Under the pieces are notes generated by a model. It had not been told where the DNA came from. It worked only from the letters and a program-made list of their open reading frames with translations, and made no database searches. From the NCBI GenBank assembly GCA_038373865.1, contig JAXGGA010003377.1:1-64000 (forward strand): a DNA stretch of 64,000 nt, read 5' to 3'. The position numbers were made by a program, and so were the translations under genes. Position 1 is the stretch's first letter, and every line of letters begins with the position of its first letter. Below, in pieces: positions 13,150 to 25,552 of this stretch. This stretch comes from Uloborus plumipes. Lineage: Eukaryota > Arthropoda > Arachnida > Araneae > Uloboridae.

Positions 13150-15331
13150 TGCCGGTAACTTTAATTTCATATTAGATATGGTAAAAGTACTTTAAGTACT
13201 GAAAAGTGGAGTATTTCAGAAATCTTACGAAACATATTCTCGTTTGCTCGTTTGCTCGTATTGCATACGTAGCTAAAAATCCCTTTTAGATAGAGAGATG
13301 GTAAACCTCTCAGAGTATGATTTGAAAAAAAAAAAAAAAAGTTTTTATTACCACCCTCTATAAGTTGACCGCACAGAACTGCATCCCAAGTTGTACACTA
13401 AAGAAGGTTTCACTGTATCTTTTACGGCAATTGTGTATGGAGTTAAGTTGAAACGGAAATTAAAGAATAACTTTTACATTGAGCTTCTTTAATCTAAAGC
13501 AGAAAGTAATTATTGTTATCCCAAAGAAAAAAAAATAATGACGCACGAAATCATTTCAAAAGAGAACTTCAGTAATATACGCTATATGCATAATATATGC
13601 AATAAAAGCTTATGAATACTATTTGTAAATGCTGAAAGAAATCAAGAGAAACTAGAAAATCCTCCGCTTAAAGTACTGAGTACTGCAAAAAAAAAAAAAA
13701 AAACTCAAACTATTGAAACAACTTTCTTTAAGCAAAACATTAGCGCATTACCCGTGTTAGTAATTTTACTTTATATAATATAATGGTGGACTTATACCTT
13801 TTAAAGAAGTGTGTTGCGATAACTCATTATTTTTAAATGTATTGAATTTTTCATCTAGTCCAGTTATTTTGAATCAAATAATTTCTTTTTTCGTAGTTGT
13901 TTAGCAAAAGCTATTTCTAAAACTTTGTAAGAAATATTCTGGTTGAAAATATTCTATTTTCAAATGAGATATTATTTATCATTTTAGCAATTGTAGAAAG
14001 TATTTAAAACATTTTCGAGAGGTGTCTTTGTTTACATAAGATAACTAGTGTATACTACTTGATAAGAATGAAAATTTGAAATACATTTAATTAAAATTAC
14101 TGATTGATAAAAATGCTTTTTAACAACGTTTAAAGTATGGTAGAAAACCATTACATTAATGTTTTTAAATTAAAAAAAAACAATTTCTGAAGACTCGAAT
14201 AACAAAGAGCAAACTGAACAAATAAATGTGACAGCTGTGCTTTCAAATCGAAATTAGCAACACTTTGTTTGGAAAATGTAAAATGTTTAAACATAAAAGA
14301 TACTGAAATTAAAAGAGAATTACAGTTTTCAAAGAATAACAAACGATTTTTTTTAAAAAGAAAACAAGCTCCTAACTTTTTCTCTTTGAAAAAGAATTAA
14401 GCTCCTTAATGGGTTTCCGATGGATTTTTAAATACCGTTAAACATTAGATTTTATAGATCTGTTTCTTTTTGAATGAATGAGACGTGGCGAAATTTCTTA
14501 TGTCTCTCTTTGCAAATTTCCGTAGTGAGGATTCTTTGAATAAATATTTTTGAATGATTCAACAGAATCTTTCGTCATTGATTGTAATTTTCTCTTTAAT
14601 TTCCAATACCAATTCACAATGTGCGAAATTCGTACGTCGTTCTGTAGATTTTACTAGTTTAAAAGGAATCATTTCTCATGAAAATATAAAATATATCTTT
14701 AGATTTGAAAGAGAAGTCCTTTTAAAATTTAATTTCATGAGGTCCTATGGTAACAGTTATTTTCTTAATGTTTTCTAAACTTCTAAAATTGTGCTTTTTA
14801 GGAACTTCTGCTCAGTTATAACTTTCAAAATGGACTGTCGAAATCAAATTATGCATAAAAAGTTAAGTTTTATGGCTTTCTGTGAGCACTGCCTCTTGTA
14901 AGATTTCGTCATTGACGCATGAAATGATAGAATCTACACTCTAAAGTCTGTCCACGGTTTCTATGGAATTGGCAAACGTCCAAATACAGTAGGTCTACAT
15001 GAATGAGAGAGAATGTAAACCTTTGACACCCTTGTTCCATTTAAATTTATGTGACTCAGCTTAATTTAAAGACTAACTCACATTTGCTTTGACAAACAAG
15101 CCGCTATGAGTAAATTTCCACCTGGAAGGTTTGCCTTTTTATCTTATCGATGGTCAGACCATACAATTCGACAGTTTCATGTGAATATCCTAACGGCACG
15201 AGCAATCACGCTCATCAGTTGTTAGACAGTGTTGCAATGCTTCTGTATTCCTCAACACATCAAGCATTAAAATGAAATATAGTTGGGGACACCAAACCTG
15301 GCAGCGTCGCAATGATGTGATTAGGATCTAC
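13150..15331. other. Unannotated AT-rich stretch
   Basis: No gene is recognised. The open frames at 14151-14342 and 14554-14778 have no domain or splice context that I can support. Confidence 0.4.
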
Positions 15332-16306
15332 ATAGCCAAGGCTTCATTAGATAGCGTTTTATACAGGCTGTTTCATTTGATCAAAATCCTTGGGATAAAA
15401 ACGGTGGTCTTTGTCCAGCGACATCTATCGAATTTTATGGTAACCATCATTATATACAAATCAGATAATAAAAGACAAAATTAAAAGTTAATTTGTTGGC
15501 GACAATTTTACAATTTGGCATTCAATTCTATTTTAGTATATTTAAACGTTTTTTAATAGCTTGTTTTATTTGTTGGTTTATTCTGCATTGTAACGGCTTA
15601 TTTTAATTAGTTAGCGAAATATTTTTCTCTTTAATTGATTCTAATTATTAATTAGCTATGAAACGACACTGGCACTGCAGAGAGATAAATGGCGAAATAT
15701 ATTCGCTAAGCGAGCCAATACTACCAACGGGTTGCCATAGAACTTTTTAAAATTCAGTCCTCAGTTCGCCATGATACAGTTGGTCGTCGCAATATTGTAG
15801 TTTTGTTTATGTTTTTCGTACTTGTATTGCTCTTTAATACCAAGCTATTATATATGCCCATTTCCTTGTTACTAAAAAAATTAATATGTTTTGTTGTCAA
15901 TCGTCTTTCCGTTGTACACCATCGCTTCATTACGGTACATTTCATTCTGGGGCAACAAAGTGAAAAAAGGAAATGTCTCGACGAATAGATTCGCCATTTA
16001 TCGCTCTGATGCGTCAACGCCATCAAAATGAACATCTGAACTTTTGCGTAGCGATTAAGATCGTGTGAGCAGCAATAATGAAACAAAATAGTAAATTAGA
16101 ACAATATTATTTCATTGCTACATTTTTTATTTATCTTCGGTGAATTTAAGCGTATATTTTATTAATGCAGAGATGTCAAAATTGAACGCCATTGCTATAC
16201 GTTGTTAATTCGAAGATTGTTGTTAATTCGATTTCCAATCTTTACCATTGATGTTCTGAGTAATGATACAGCCTGTATAAAACGCTATCTAGTGAAGCCT
16301 TGGCAT
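15332..16306. mobile_element. Foldback-type element with nested inverted repeats
   Basis: The outer arms (about 15332-15377 and 16262-16306) match over some 45 bp, with the core AGATAGCGTTTTATACAGGC identical. A second inverted pair lies inside: GATAAATGGCGAA around 15677-15705 and its partner at 15982-16012. Weaker similarity between the two halves suggests one long, decayed inverted repeat rather than two separate elements. The 110-codon minus-strand frame inside has no recognised domain and is probably fortuitous. The superfamily and target duplication are unclear. Confidence 0.65.
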
Positions 16307-17055
16307 AGCTTAAACAATTCTTCCAGCTTAGGTTTACCACGAGTAAAAATAAAACTAAAGAAACTTAAATAAATTAAAGTCAAATTAAGACAAGGTGGTA
16401 CTTTAAAATTGAAAAAGACTTACTTAAAATAATAATCCGTACCATTACACACATACGAAAAAAATGCGACACGGTGCACTTTATTCTAGTTGGAAAAAAT
16501 GTATTACTTTATTCCTTTTTGAAAGAAGTTTACGATATTGCTTAGTTCTTCTTGATAAAATACTTCAAGCTTAACTTTTTTACTTCATCCCTAGTCACCT
16601 GGGGACCGCTTTAAATTGTGCATGTTTCAGAATTGCTGTTGTAAAACATAAACATAGCTGAATTATTTATGAAGTACTATCCAGGCTTGATTCTTTTTAA
16701 TTTTTTTCGACAAGGAAATGGATTTCACTGCTTCCAATCATTTAATATTTAAGGACTTTGATGAGCCGTGTTGTTTTCTTTTTTTTGCATTAGTATTGAA
16801 AAACCCTACTTTTAAGAGCTATTGTAATGAATAAATGTTTGTAATGAAACTGTTTGCCAAATTAGGCAGTAAAAATGTAGGAGTATTGGCAATCAAACTA
16901 CCTTAAAATAAAAAAAATAGTGAATTTTTTTACACGGTATTCTTCTTTTACTTGAGGATGCAAATGATTACATTTTCAAAGTAAATATTAGTTTTGGTTA
17001 CAGCGCCTATTTTGACTGTGCAATTCACATCATATAAATCCAGTTACAACTGCAG
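16307..17055. other. Unannotated AT-rich stretch
   Basis: No feature was recognised between the foldback element and the possible exon at 17056. Confidence 0.4.
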
Positions 17056-17190
17056 GAGATGTATCTTTTTACATCATCACCATTAGAGGTGTTAAGACCT
17101 ACACGATATTACCAACACATCGCTGTTGAAGATCTTACAGTCATTCAAAGAACTTGTGAAGCAATTGCTAAACAATTTGCTATATTTCAG
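17056..17190 (+). CDS. Possible isolated coding exon, product unknown
   Basis: An open stretch of exactly 45 codons runs from an AG acceptor (CTGCAG, 17050-17055) to a CAG/GTAGCT donor at 17190/17191, so the exon would be phase 0 at both ends. The peptide includes RYYQHIAVEDLTVIQRTCEA and looks like a normal soluble helical sequence rather than an AT-rich translation. I do not recognise the family. The polypyrimidine tract before the acceptor is weak and I found no companion exon. The frame stays open past the donor to 17265, so this could equally be a chance frame or a fragment of a decayed gene. Confidence 0.25.
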
Positions 17191-17589
17191 GTAGCTGCAA
17201 GAAATTTATCGGTAAAAATGAAGGGTGTGAAAGAGTTGGGTGTGACCAAGCTGAACAAATATTAGTCAAAATTGGATGCTAGAATCGAACTGCCACAGCG
17301 ATAAATTTGAATATGCTGCAATTGAAAGCGTATGGTGAAAAAAGTTTTTTCCTCATGAGATATAAGGTATTAAAACTGAGCGACATTTTATGAAAAGTGG
17401 TTAAATTTAGCAAAAAAAAACTAAAGGTTTTGTAAACTGTTATCATGATCTCGAGCTCTCTGAAAGTTAACGAAGCTTCAGTGACCGTCGCTGAATTTGG
17501 TGACTTAAAAATATATAGTGACAAATTTTTCTACAATAAAGCAGGGGGGGGGGGGGGGACGAGAAAAATGATTTTTAAGTCGGAAGTAT

Positions 17590-18311
17590 GGATACACCGA
17601 TTAATCGGCAGTACCGATTTATCGGCCATAATCGGCCATTTTGTCGATTATTAATAATCGGCAAAATCGAGCCGATTAATCAGCTGAAAAATATTTTTCA
17701 GATATTATTCTTTAACGTATACTTTCACTAGGAAACTATGATGAATAATTTTATTAACAGTAATAATAATCCTCACAGTTGATATAAAGATTTTTTTAAA
17801 TTGTTTCTCCTATTTTGAATAAATATACATAGACAATGATGCAACATTTTTCACGTGGCGATGGTTTTCTCCTTAGCACAGTGCTTTCTGATAACCTCTA
17901 ATTTTCAAAGAATAAAAGTATTGAATTAAATTGCTACTAATTACTAAAAAAAAAGAATTAAAAATACCCCTAAATTAGGGTGTTCACCACACTCCCCCTC
18001 CCCTCTTTTTTTTTTACAAATTTTTATTTCCAATTAACATAACTAACAATGTGTTAATAATATTATTGACACTGATATGAAAATTGCTTCTAAGAAATTT
18101 GATAAAATATTGAAATTAGTCTGTGAAAACTAGGAAAATGGAAACAAAATCTTCTCCCCGAAATAAATTACTTACTATTTCTAAACTTGGAATTGTATCA
18201 GAGATAAACACAGTGATGGTAAAATTGGTAGTAGAAAAACAATTGTCCCCTTATCATTAATCGACTCAGCCGATTAATCGGTAATCGGCCAATTTGCTTA
18301 TCGGTGCATCC
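17590..18311. mobile_element. CGATTAATCGG-rich inverted-repeat element
   Basis: The element begins GGATACACCGAT (17590-17601) and ends ATCGGTGCATCC (18300-18311), inverted ends with one mismatch over 12 bp. Subterminal blocks on both sides contain several copies of CCGATTAATCGG-like palindromes (17599-17690 and 18260-18300). The interior is AT-rich and non-coding. TA lies just outside each end (17587-17588 and 18313-18314), but the TIR boundaries leave one base over, so the target duplication is uncertain. Confidence 0.6.
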
Positions 18312-18359
18312 TTAGTCAGAAGCACGTTCACTCTTCATTTACCACTTGTTTGATTTTAT

Positions 18360-18942
18360 TTTTTAGCCTACTTTCCCGTTAAAAATAAAAGAGACGAAAA
18401 AAGCATTAAAATTGGCTTAATGCATCTAAAAAATGTCGCCAAGTCCAAAAAATATCGCCAAGTTCAAAAAATATCGCCAAGTCCAAAAAATATCGCCAAG
18501 TAAAAAAAAGTCAAAAAGAAACAAAAAAATGAAATAAATATCGAAAAATTAAAAATTTGAAAGTAGGGTATTGAGATGGGGAATTTGTGTGTCGGTCTGT
18601 CGGTCGGTCTGTCGGTCGGTCTGTCGGTCTGTCTGTCCCCCCCTAATAACTTTTGAATGAACATTCCGATTTGGACAAACTTTTTTTTGTTGGAAAGATC
18701 TCGGCGAGTACAGCTCATTCCCATATTTGATTTTTCGATTTGAACAATTTTTGGTTCAACTTTGAGCCGTTCAAACAACCAGTCCCGCGATACTAACTTT
18801 TGAATGAACGGTCCGATTTGAACAAACTTTTTTTTGTTCGAAAGGTCTTTTCAAGGATACTTCATTCCCGTATCTACATTTTCGATTTGAACAATTTTTC
18901 GTTCAACATTGAACCGTTCAAGCAACCTTTCCCCACCTAATA
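18360..18942 (+). mobile_element. Helentron/HINE-like element, 5' partial copy C
   Basis: This has the 5' end and subterminal repeat AGCCTACTTTCCCGT at 18365-18379. Four GCCAAGTYCAAAAAATATC-type units, the GGTCTGTC microsatellite and about two of the ~145-bp units follow, breaking off at CCCCACCTAATA. There it runs directly into the 5' end of full copy D. No remainder of copy C follows copy D, so this is not a simple insertion of D into C. Confidence 0.65.
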
Positions 18943-18943
18943 G

Positions 18944-20916
18944 TTTTTAGCCTACTTTCCCGTTAAAAATAAAAGAAAGACGAAAAAAGTATTAAAAGTG
19001 GCTTAATGCATCTAAAAAATATCGCCAAGCCCAAAAAATATCGCCAAGTCCAAAAAATATCGCCAAGTCCAAAAAATATCGCCAAGTCCAAAAAATATCG
19101 CCAAGCCAAAAAATATCGCCAAGCCAAAAAATATCGCCAAGCCAAAAAATATCGCCAAGCCCAAAAAATATCGCCAAGTCCAAAAAATATCGCCAAGCCA
19201 AAAAATATCGCCAAGCCAAAAAATATCGCCAAGCCCAAAAAATATCGCCAAGCCCAAAAAATATCGCCAAGCCCAAAAAATATCGCCAAGCCCAAAAAAT
19301 ATCGCCAAGCCAAAAAATATCGCCAAGCCCAAAAAATATCGCCAAGCCCAAAAAATATCGCCAAGTCCAAAAAATATCGCCAAGCCCAAAAAATATCGCC
19401 AAGTCCAAAAAATATCGCCAAGTCCAAAAAATATCGCCAAGTCCAAAAAATATCGCCAAGTCCAAAAAATATCGCCAAGCTCAAAAAATATCGCCAAGTC
19501 CAAAAAATATCGCCAAGCTCAAAAAATATCGCCAAGCCCAAAAAATATCGCCAAGTCCAAAAAATATCGCCAAGCCCAAAAAATATCGCCAAGTCCAAAA
19601 AATATCGCCAAGTTAAAAAAAGCCAAAAAGAAATAAAAAGGTAAAATGAATATCGAAAAAATAAAAATTTGAAAGTAGGGTATTGAGATGGAGAATTTGT
19701 GTGTCGGTCTGTCGGTCGGTCGGTCGGTCTGTCTGTCCCCCCCCTAATAATTTTTGATTGAACATTCCGATTTGAACAAATTTTTTTTTGTTGGAAAGAT
19801 CTCGGCGAGTACAGCTCATTCCCATATTTGATTTTTCGATTTGAACAATTTTTGGTTCAACTTTGAACCGTTCAAACAACCTGCCTCGCGATACTAACTT
19901 TTTAATGAACAGTCCGATTTGAACAAACTTTTTTTTGTTCGAAAGATCTTATCAAGGATACTTCATTCCCGTATTTACATTTCCGATTTGAACAATTTTT
20001 CGTTCAACATTGAACAGTTCAAACAACCTTTCCCCACCTAATAACTTTTAAGTGAACCGTCCGAATTGAATAAACTTTTTTTTGTTCGAAAGATTTTGGA
20101 GAGGTTCATTCCTATATTTCACTTTTCAATTTGAACCATTTTTCGTTCAATGATGAACCGTTCAGAAAAAATGTTAACATGAGCGCCTACGGAAAAATTT
20201 AAATTGAATGTTGATTCTGAACTTCAAGGCGGATTTCCTTCAAACTAACTTTGCAAGAAAATGGTTTTGATAAATAATGTATTGTAAAGTACTTTTCTGA
20301 ATAATCTTCTGTGAGGACTCTGATTCCGACTCCGACAACGCAAACATGGCGGAAATGCAGGCTCAGAAAAAATGACTGACTGGGCAGACGATTTTTTGTT
20401 TATTTATTTATTTGTTTTGTTTAATTCATTACTATTGTTTTTTTTTTGGCAGACGATTTTTTTTTGTTAACAAAAATTTTTCATTCACGAGAGCATTTTA
20501 TTCTTTATTTATATTTATTAACTGGCAACGGATTAAAAATGAAATTCGAGACATTTTATAACGATTTTTTTTCTTTCTTTGATTAAATGTGTTTTGATGT
20601 TCTTTGTTCTTTTATTTATTTATTTTTTTTTCTTTTGAAAACGGTTGTGGAATTTTTCTACGGAAGAACTATGACAGTTACGTTCTTTAAATGGTGCGAC
20701 AAAACTTTATTGACTCGTTTATTTACTTTTTACGTGTCTATTTCATCTGATGAGAGGGGTATATTTTGCTTTTAGAAATCAGCTTTAAGTGCTATAAAGG
20801 TATGTTTGACATAATTTTCAGTTTCAGATAATTAATAGAATATTGATCAGATGCTAGAATGCCGATATCGATGTACGGGAAAGTAGGCTCGTTTAGTTCT
20901 TGACAGAACTTCTTGT
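18944..20916 (+). mobile_element. Helentron/HINE-like element, copy D with expanded minisatellite
   Basis: Subterminal repeats are at 18949-18963 and 20875-20889. The 3' hairpin AGTTCT-TGAC-AGAACT is at 20895-20910 and the terminus TCTTGT ends at 20916. Compared with the other copies the minisatellite is expanded from a few units to about thirty (19013-19611). The ~145-bp tandem units and unique 3' body follow as in copy A. Confidence 0.7.
19013..19611 (+). repeat. 19-bp minisatellite (AAAAAATATCGCCAAGYCC)
   Basis: Roughly 31 consecutive units of 18-19 bp occur here, with variants in the last three positions (GCCC, GTCC, GCTC, GCC). Since the unit has no stop in several frames, long spurious frames of 157-212 codons appear on both strands; their translations are pure repeats (such as LAIFFGLGDIFW). 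I treat none of them as genes. Confidence 0.95.
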
Positions 20917-21996
20917 TCATTTTTGCGCTAACGCATTGTTGTTTGGTAAGGGTTGCATTGAAAGTTAAAATGTATCATGACATTTTCAATAATACTGTAA
21001 CACTTCAGAGATTTTTTTTGTACAAAAGAAGCCGCAAAAAAATTCTACTATGCAAATTTTATTTTCTGTTACTATATTGTGTAAATTAATGAGATTTATT
21101 TACACTAAATTTTTAAATTAATGAGATTAATTTGTGTAAATTAATGAGATTAATTTGTGTAAAGTAATTGAGATTACTATTAGATTCGAAGTAATAGTAG
21201 TATTACTTCTTACTCGGAATACTCAGTCAACTTTAAGGACACAAGATGATCTGTAGCTTGAGTTCCAACTGGAGCACTAATAGTACAGCTTCAAATCAGG
21301 GCAATTATTTCTTTGATGCTTCAATATATTCATACAACTACCCTAGATAAACTTCAAAAAATTTGTTTTATAACATTATGATTATAGCTTATATTTCCTA
21401 AAATAAAATTCAGAAATAATGTAAATTATGTCAAGTTTTCAAGATGTCCTGCTGTGAGGGGAAGTAATGACGGTTTCTCGCTACGTGCCATCGCTTGGGG
21501 ATGACATGGCAATTTATTTTGCGCTTCTCAACATTGTGCCTTATCGCTATGACAACTCTCTTGCACTTTTGTAAACAATTACAATAGTTATTCTTGAAGA
21601 ATTTCCTGAATACAAGCCATTGTTCATCTTTAAAGTAATAATGAGGGGAAATAAATCATGAAGAGATTAACTTTTAGGAAGAATTTTCCCCTTTCATCGA
21701 TTTGACTAGAATTTGATATTAGATTATGGTTTAAAGTTAGATAAAAAATGGAATTTTCCCAATTCTATTGTAAATTGTGAATTAAAATAATCAGTCGCTA
21801 AGTCACATAAACGAGCAAAAAATTATGTTTTAAGAGGTTGTAACTTCTAAAATAAAAAATTTGCTTGATAAAAGAACTTGAATGATTATCCTGAATTAGT
21901 GCTAAGGTATGCTATAAATAATCCTATGATATTAAGTTACACCTGTCACTTATTTTATAATGCGATAAATAAAAACTCTTGTTTTGTTTCACATTC
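20917..21996. other. Non-coding stretch with short tandem repeat
   Basis: A repeat of about 23 bp (TGTGTAAATTAATGAGATTA core) occurs about three to four times at 21079-21177. The rest shows no gene or element that I can identify. Confidence 0.5.
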
Positions 21997-22000
21997 TTAA

Positions 22001-22374
22001 ATTGGACCAACGGTCCAATACATAGGGAAAAAAATCGGTCCAGAATGCCCATTTTTATTACTTAACTTATAGCTTGCCGACAAGTTTCACAATCGCGCAT
22101 GTAAACACATAGATGTACTTCCTATTAAACTGTGTGTATAATGCTACAACAGCACTCGCCTCGGTTCACGAGTTTTAGAAGTATTTTACATGATATAAGT
22201 CCGTGGAATAAGATATCCCATGATTTTACCATAAATCACGCTGTAACTCACGCTAAGCAGTTCGAAGACTGATGAAACTTACATTCTCGTAGGTTTTATT
22301 CCTAAACATTTATATTTCCACCGTTAGAATGTTACACAGATATATAGTACTACATTTTAAGCTCAAGGTCCAAT
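22001..22374. mobile_element. Possible TTAA-flanked MITE
   Basis: Short inverted ends ATTGGACC (22001-22008) and GGTCCAAT (22367-22374) each lie directly beside TTAA (21997-22000 and 22375-22378). The TTAA flanks would suit a piggyBac-like element, but an 8-bp repeat not beginning with CCC is weak evidence. Confidence 0.35.
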
Positions 22375-24414
22375 TTAAGCAGTAATCCAATATCGACGGT
22401 CTTCCCCTATAGCGAAAAAAAAAAAAGCCATCGAGTATGTTTAATGTTTTGAGTTACAGTTCCTAAATACCACCTTATTTTGAGATGGTGGGGAAAAATA
22501 AACAAGAGAATTTCGTTATTCTTAAAGATACTATTTCATATTTAAACTCAGCGTATCATTCAGTAATTGGACTAGTCAATAAGAAATGTTACAGACAGAG
22601 GGAAAACATGCTTACTGCTACACTCAATGCTAAAGCTCTAGAACTGCATCAGAAACATTCGAAAGATGGTAAATTTCTATCAGTTTTTTTTCCTCTGCGT
22701 ATTTGTGCTATTCGAGACTAATGCGTTAAAATACTTTTGCTTCTAGAGCATTACACGAGGTTTACTATTCAAATTTAAATGCTCCTTAATCTTATTTCGA
22801 AAAAATGATGGGTTTTTGTGATGAAAAAAAACAACTTTAATTTAAAACAAGCTTATCATTATATTTTATTTCGTAGCACGAAGAACTTCTTTTTTAATCA
22901 AGTAAACTCTTTAAATGTTTTCTTTTGCTTTTATTTATGTATTTTTTACTGCTAGATACTTTACAAAAGAAATATATCTCCTTGAATTTCTGTGTCACTT
23001 AAAGAAACAATCTTTTTTCTATACAATTCCAGATCTCTATTGATTTTTGTTTAAGACTTTTTTTTTCAGAATAATCTGCTTTTTTATGAATTAAATTTGA
23101 ATCAGGCATGTGTAGTTTGTGTTGATTATACGTTGAATATTTATGTTCTATTATTTTCTTGCATTAAATTTTAAGTGACAATGTGTTTCAGTTAAATATA
23201 CATAAAATTTGTGTGGGTATTAAAAGAAAAAACCTTTTTGTTATTTTCTTTTAATGAATAGCTAGGAATGTAACAATAGGAATTCACAAAGTTAAAAAGT
23301 TAAAATTAGACGTGGGAAGGTAAGGCGTGGTACATGCACATTTTCATTATTTTACATTTTTCTTATCTTTTGCGCTTTAGCTTTATTGTACTAGGTGTAA
23401 GATTGATTCCGATTGCAATAAATATCATCATTTTTGGATTAGTTTTTCACATGAAATAACTTTCGCCTTTCTTAAAAACAATAAGTTAGAGTAAGTTTTT
23501 TAAAGCATATTAATAAAAAGTTAAAACTTTTTTCTTCTTTAATTTGCAGTAACACTTAAATACTTATTGGATAGTTAATCTTACTATTTGCAAATGCTTT
23601 GCGCTAGTATCGTCAGTTTTACAAGTAAAGAAGATAATAAAGTTAAAAAAGATATAACGAGACGCTGTTAATTCAATCTGTATCATAAATGAATGGGTGA
23701 AAATTGGCCACATTAACCATCTTTATTATCATATTTCAATGAACTTTTCTCTTTTTATGGATAAACATCGTATTACTGTATCTTGAAAATCATCAGTCAT
23801 AATATGAATGGTTTCGAATTTCTGCTCCATTTATTTCCATTAAATTTTTCGAAACAACAAACCCAAAAGCGTGCGCGTAAGATTCTTTCGCATATAGCGA
23901 TTGTGAAAAACATAAAAAAACATAACTTGAATTTAAGACGTCAAAATTCAAATAAATGTCGGTGGCTGGATGTTATATATTTTTGTATGAGGCATATGGA
24001 AGAATGTTTTCTGTTGACACTATTTCCCTCTGTAATATAGTTTTCGATCGTGAAAGTAGAAACATAAAATGTTTTTCACAATGTATTTATGTGTATCATT
24101 CTTTTCTTATCTTTGCATATCCTTTAGCAATTATGTTTAACAAAATTTATTTCAGATTTCTGTATGTAGTGAACAAGATTTTTTATTTTTGTTTTAAATT
24201 TAATGGTGAAGGTTTGAAAAAAAAGGCAAAAAATTGATATAATGACGCTTGCAAGGCTTACCAGTTACATGAATTAATCAGGAATAGCAGATTTTACTTT
24301 CTTTCTTTCTCCCAGCAGCTTTTACTCATTTTTTGGAGGGAGGAAAGACAAGGAATAGTATTACAGAGATAAAGTAAGGACGCTATATTAACACACATTA
24401 AGAAAACAGCAAAC
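22375..24414. other. AT-rich stretch with one possible exon
   Basis: At 22485-22668 an open frame from an ATG just after an AG runs to a GATG/GTAAAT donor-like site. Its peptide (KDTISYLNSAYHSVIGLVNK and on) looks more protein-like than the surrounding translations. I do not recognise it, the pyrimidine tract is poor and no partner exon is evident. The other frames (23783-24237) look random. Confidence 0.2.
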
Positions 24415-24416
24415 TA

Positions 24417-24618
24417 CTATACTAAAATGCAACTTAACTTGACACTGAACGTCACTATGGGCGGAGCCAATAAGAGCTCACAAGCAGTCAGCGATCTCCT
24501 CTAATTCGCCAAGTAGACTGTAACGTTTTATCTAGCTCGTTTTTCATAGGCTAACGTCACGCAAACGTCACGCTGACGTCACGATTCTGTTGTCAAGAGA
24601 GGTTACAGTGTAGTATAG
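24417..24618. mobile_element. TA-type MITE, copy 1
   Basis: A 202-bp element with ends CTATACTA and TAGTATAG has TA on each side (24415-24416 and 24619-24620). The similarity of the ends continues past these bases (TG-AAC and TTGACA blocks). A second, inverted copy at 60868-61200 shares long stretches such as AGCTCACAAGCAGTCAGCGA and CTCGTTTTTCATAGGCTAAC. It has no coding capacity. The TA target suggests the Tc1/mariner-type group, but this is inference. Confidence 0.75.
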
Positions 24619-25082
24619 TATTTTACCAAAAAATGTAGGAACCTGCTGTGTAAGTATGCAAGCTAAAAATTAAAAGAAAAGATAACTAAAACAAAATAGG
24701 GTGAGTTCTGGTAAGTGCGTCCACGGGGTAAGTGCGTCCACTGGGAATTATATGAACACTGTCTTGAAATGGCTTCTGCAACACATCGACTATGTTAGGT
24801 AACTGTCTAATGATAATTTCAATAGGTAGAATTCAGGCTTGGATTCAATAGACGAAACACAATCAGGGATAACTTAAATGTATTCCAAAAATCTCTTAAG
24901 TAAAGATTGAGAAGGTTTCGTTTCAGTTTCTCTTGTAGTCATACCAAGCAATTGAAGTCAAGAAATGCAAGTTGTTTCTTTTAAGTAATAGCTACTAATA
25001 ACATACATGGGGTATTTGGATCAAATACTCTAAAATTTGTTTATATGACGGTACGCACTTTCCCTTTCTTTAAAGTAAGGTG

Positions 25083-25202
25083 GGGGTAAGTGCGTACCAT
25101 TATGATGGGGCAAGTGCGTACCACTATCATGAGGCATATGCGTACTATTATGCGGAGCAAGTGCGTACCATTATGATGAGGCAAGTGTGTACCATTACGT
25201 GA
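25083..25202 (+). repeat. 24-bp tandem repeat with GCAAGTGCGTACC core
   Basis: About five units of GRGGCAAGTGCGTACCATTA lie in the left arm of the outer element. The same core occurs singly near 24710, 24728, 31905, 31960, 32290, 32310 and in the right terminus. Confidence 0.8.
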
Positions 25203-25552
25203 AAAATCCGACTCTCGTAATTCACCTTTAATTTTGCTTATAACTCTTTTATAAACCAACTAGTTGACCCGGCAAACGTTGTTTTGCCATATAAATAATT
25301 TCCTAGTAATTTCTAGTATTGACAAAAAATAGCTTACTTATTGTAAGTATGTATGTATGTATGGTAGAATGTGTATATTGTATATGTATGTAAGAATGTG
25401 GTATATGCGTGAAATAAGCATGGAGCGCTGTGAACGATGCGGGAATATAAAAATAACAAAAGGCAGACATTATTTTTAAGTTATTATAATTTATTCCTTA
25501 AAATTATATATCATTAATTAAACAATTACGACAGTAACACTATTGAACAATA

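Noticed and set aside
18963..19644. Long open frames of 157-212 codons on both strands
   Set aside because: They are translations of the 19-bp minisatellite, which lacks stops in several frames; the peptides are simple repeats.
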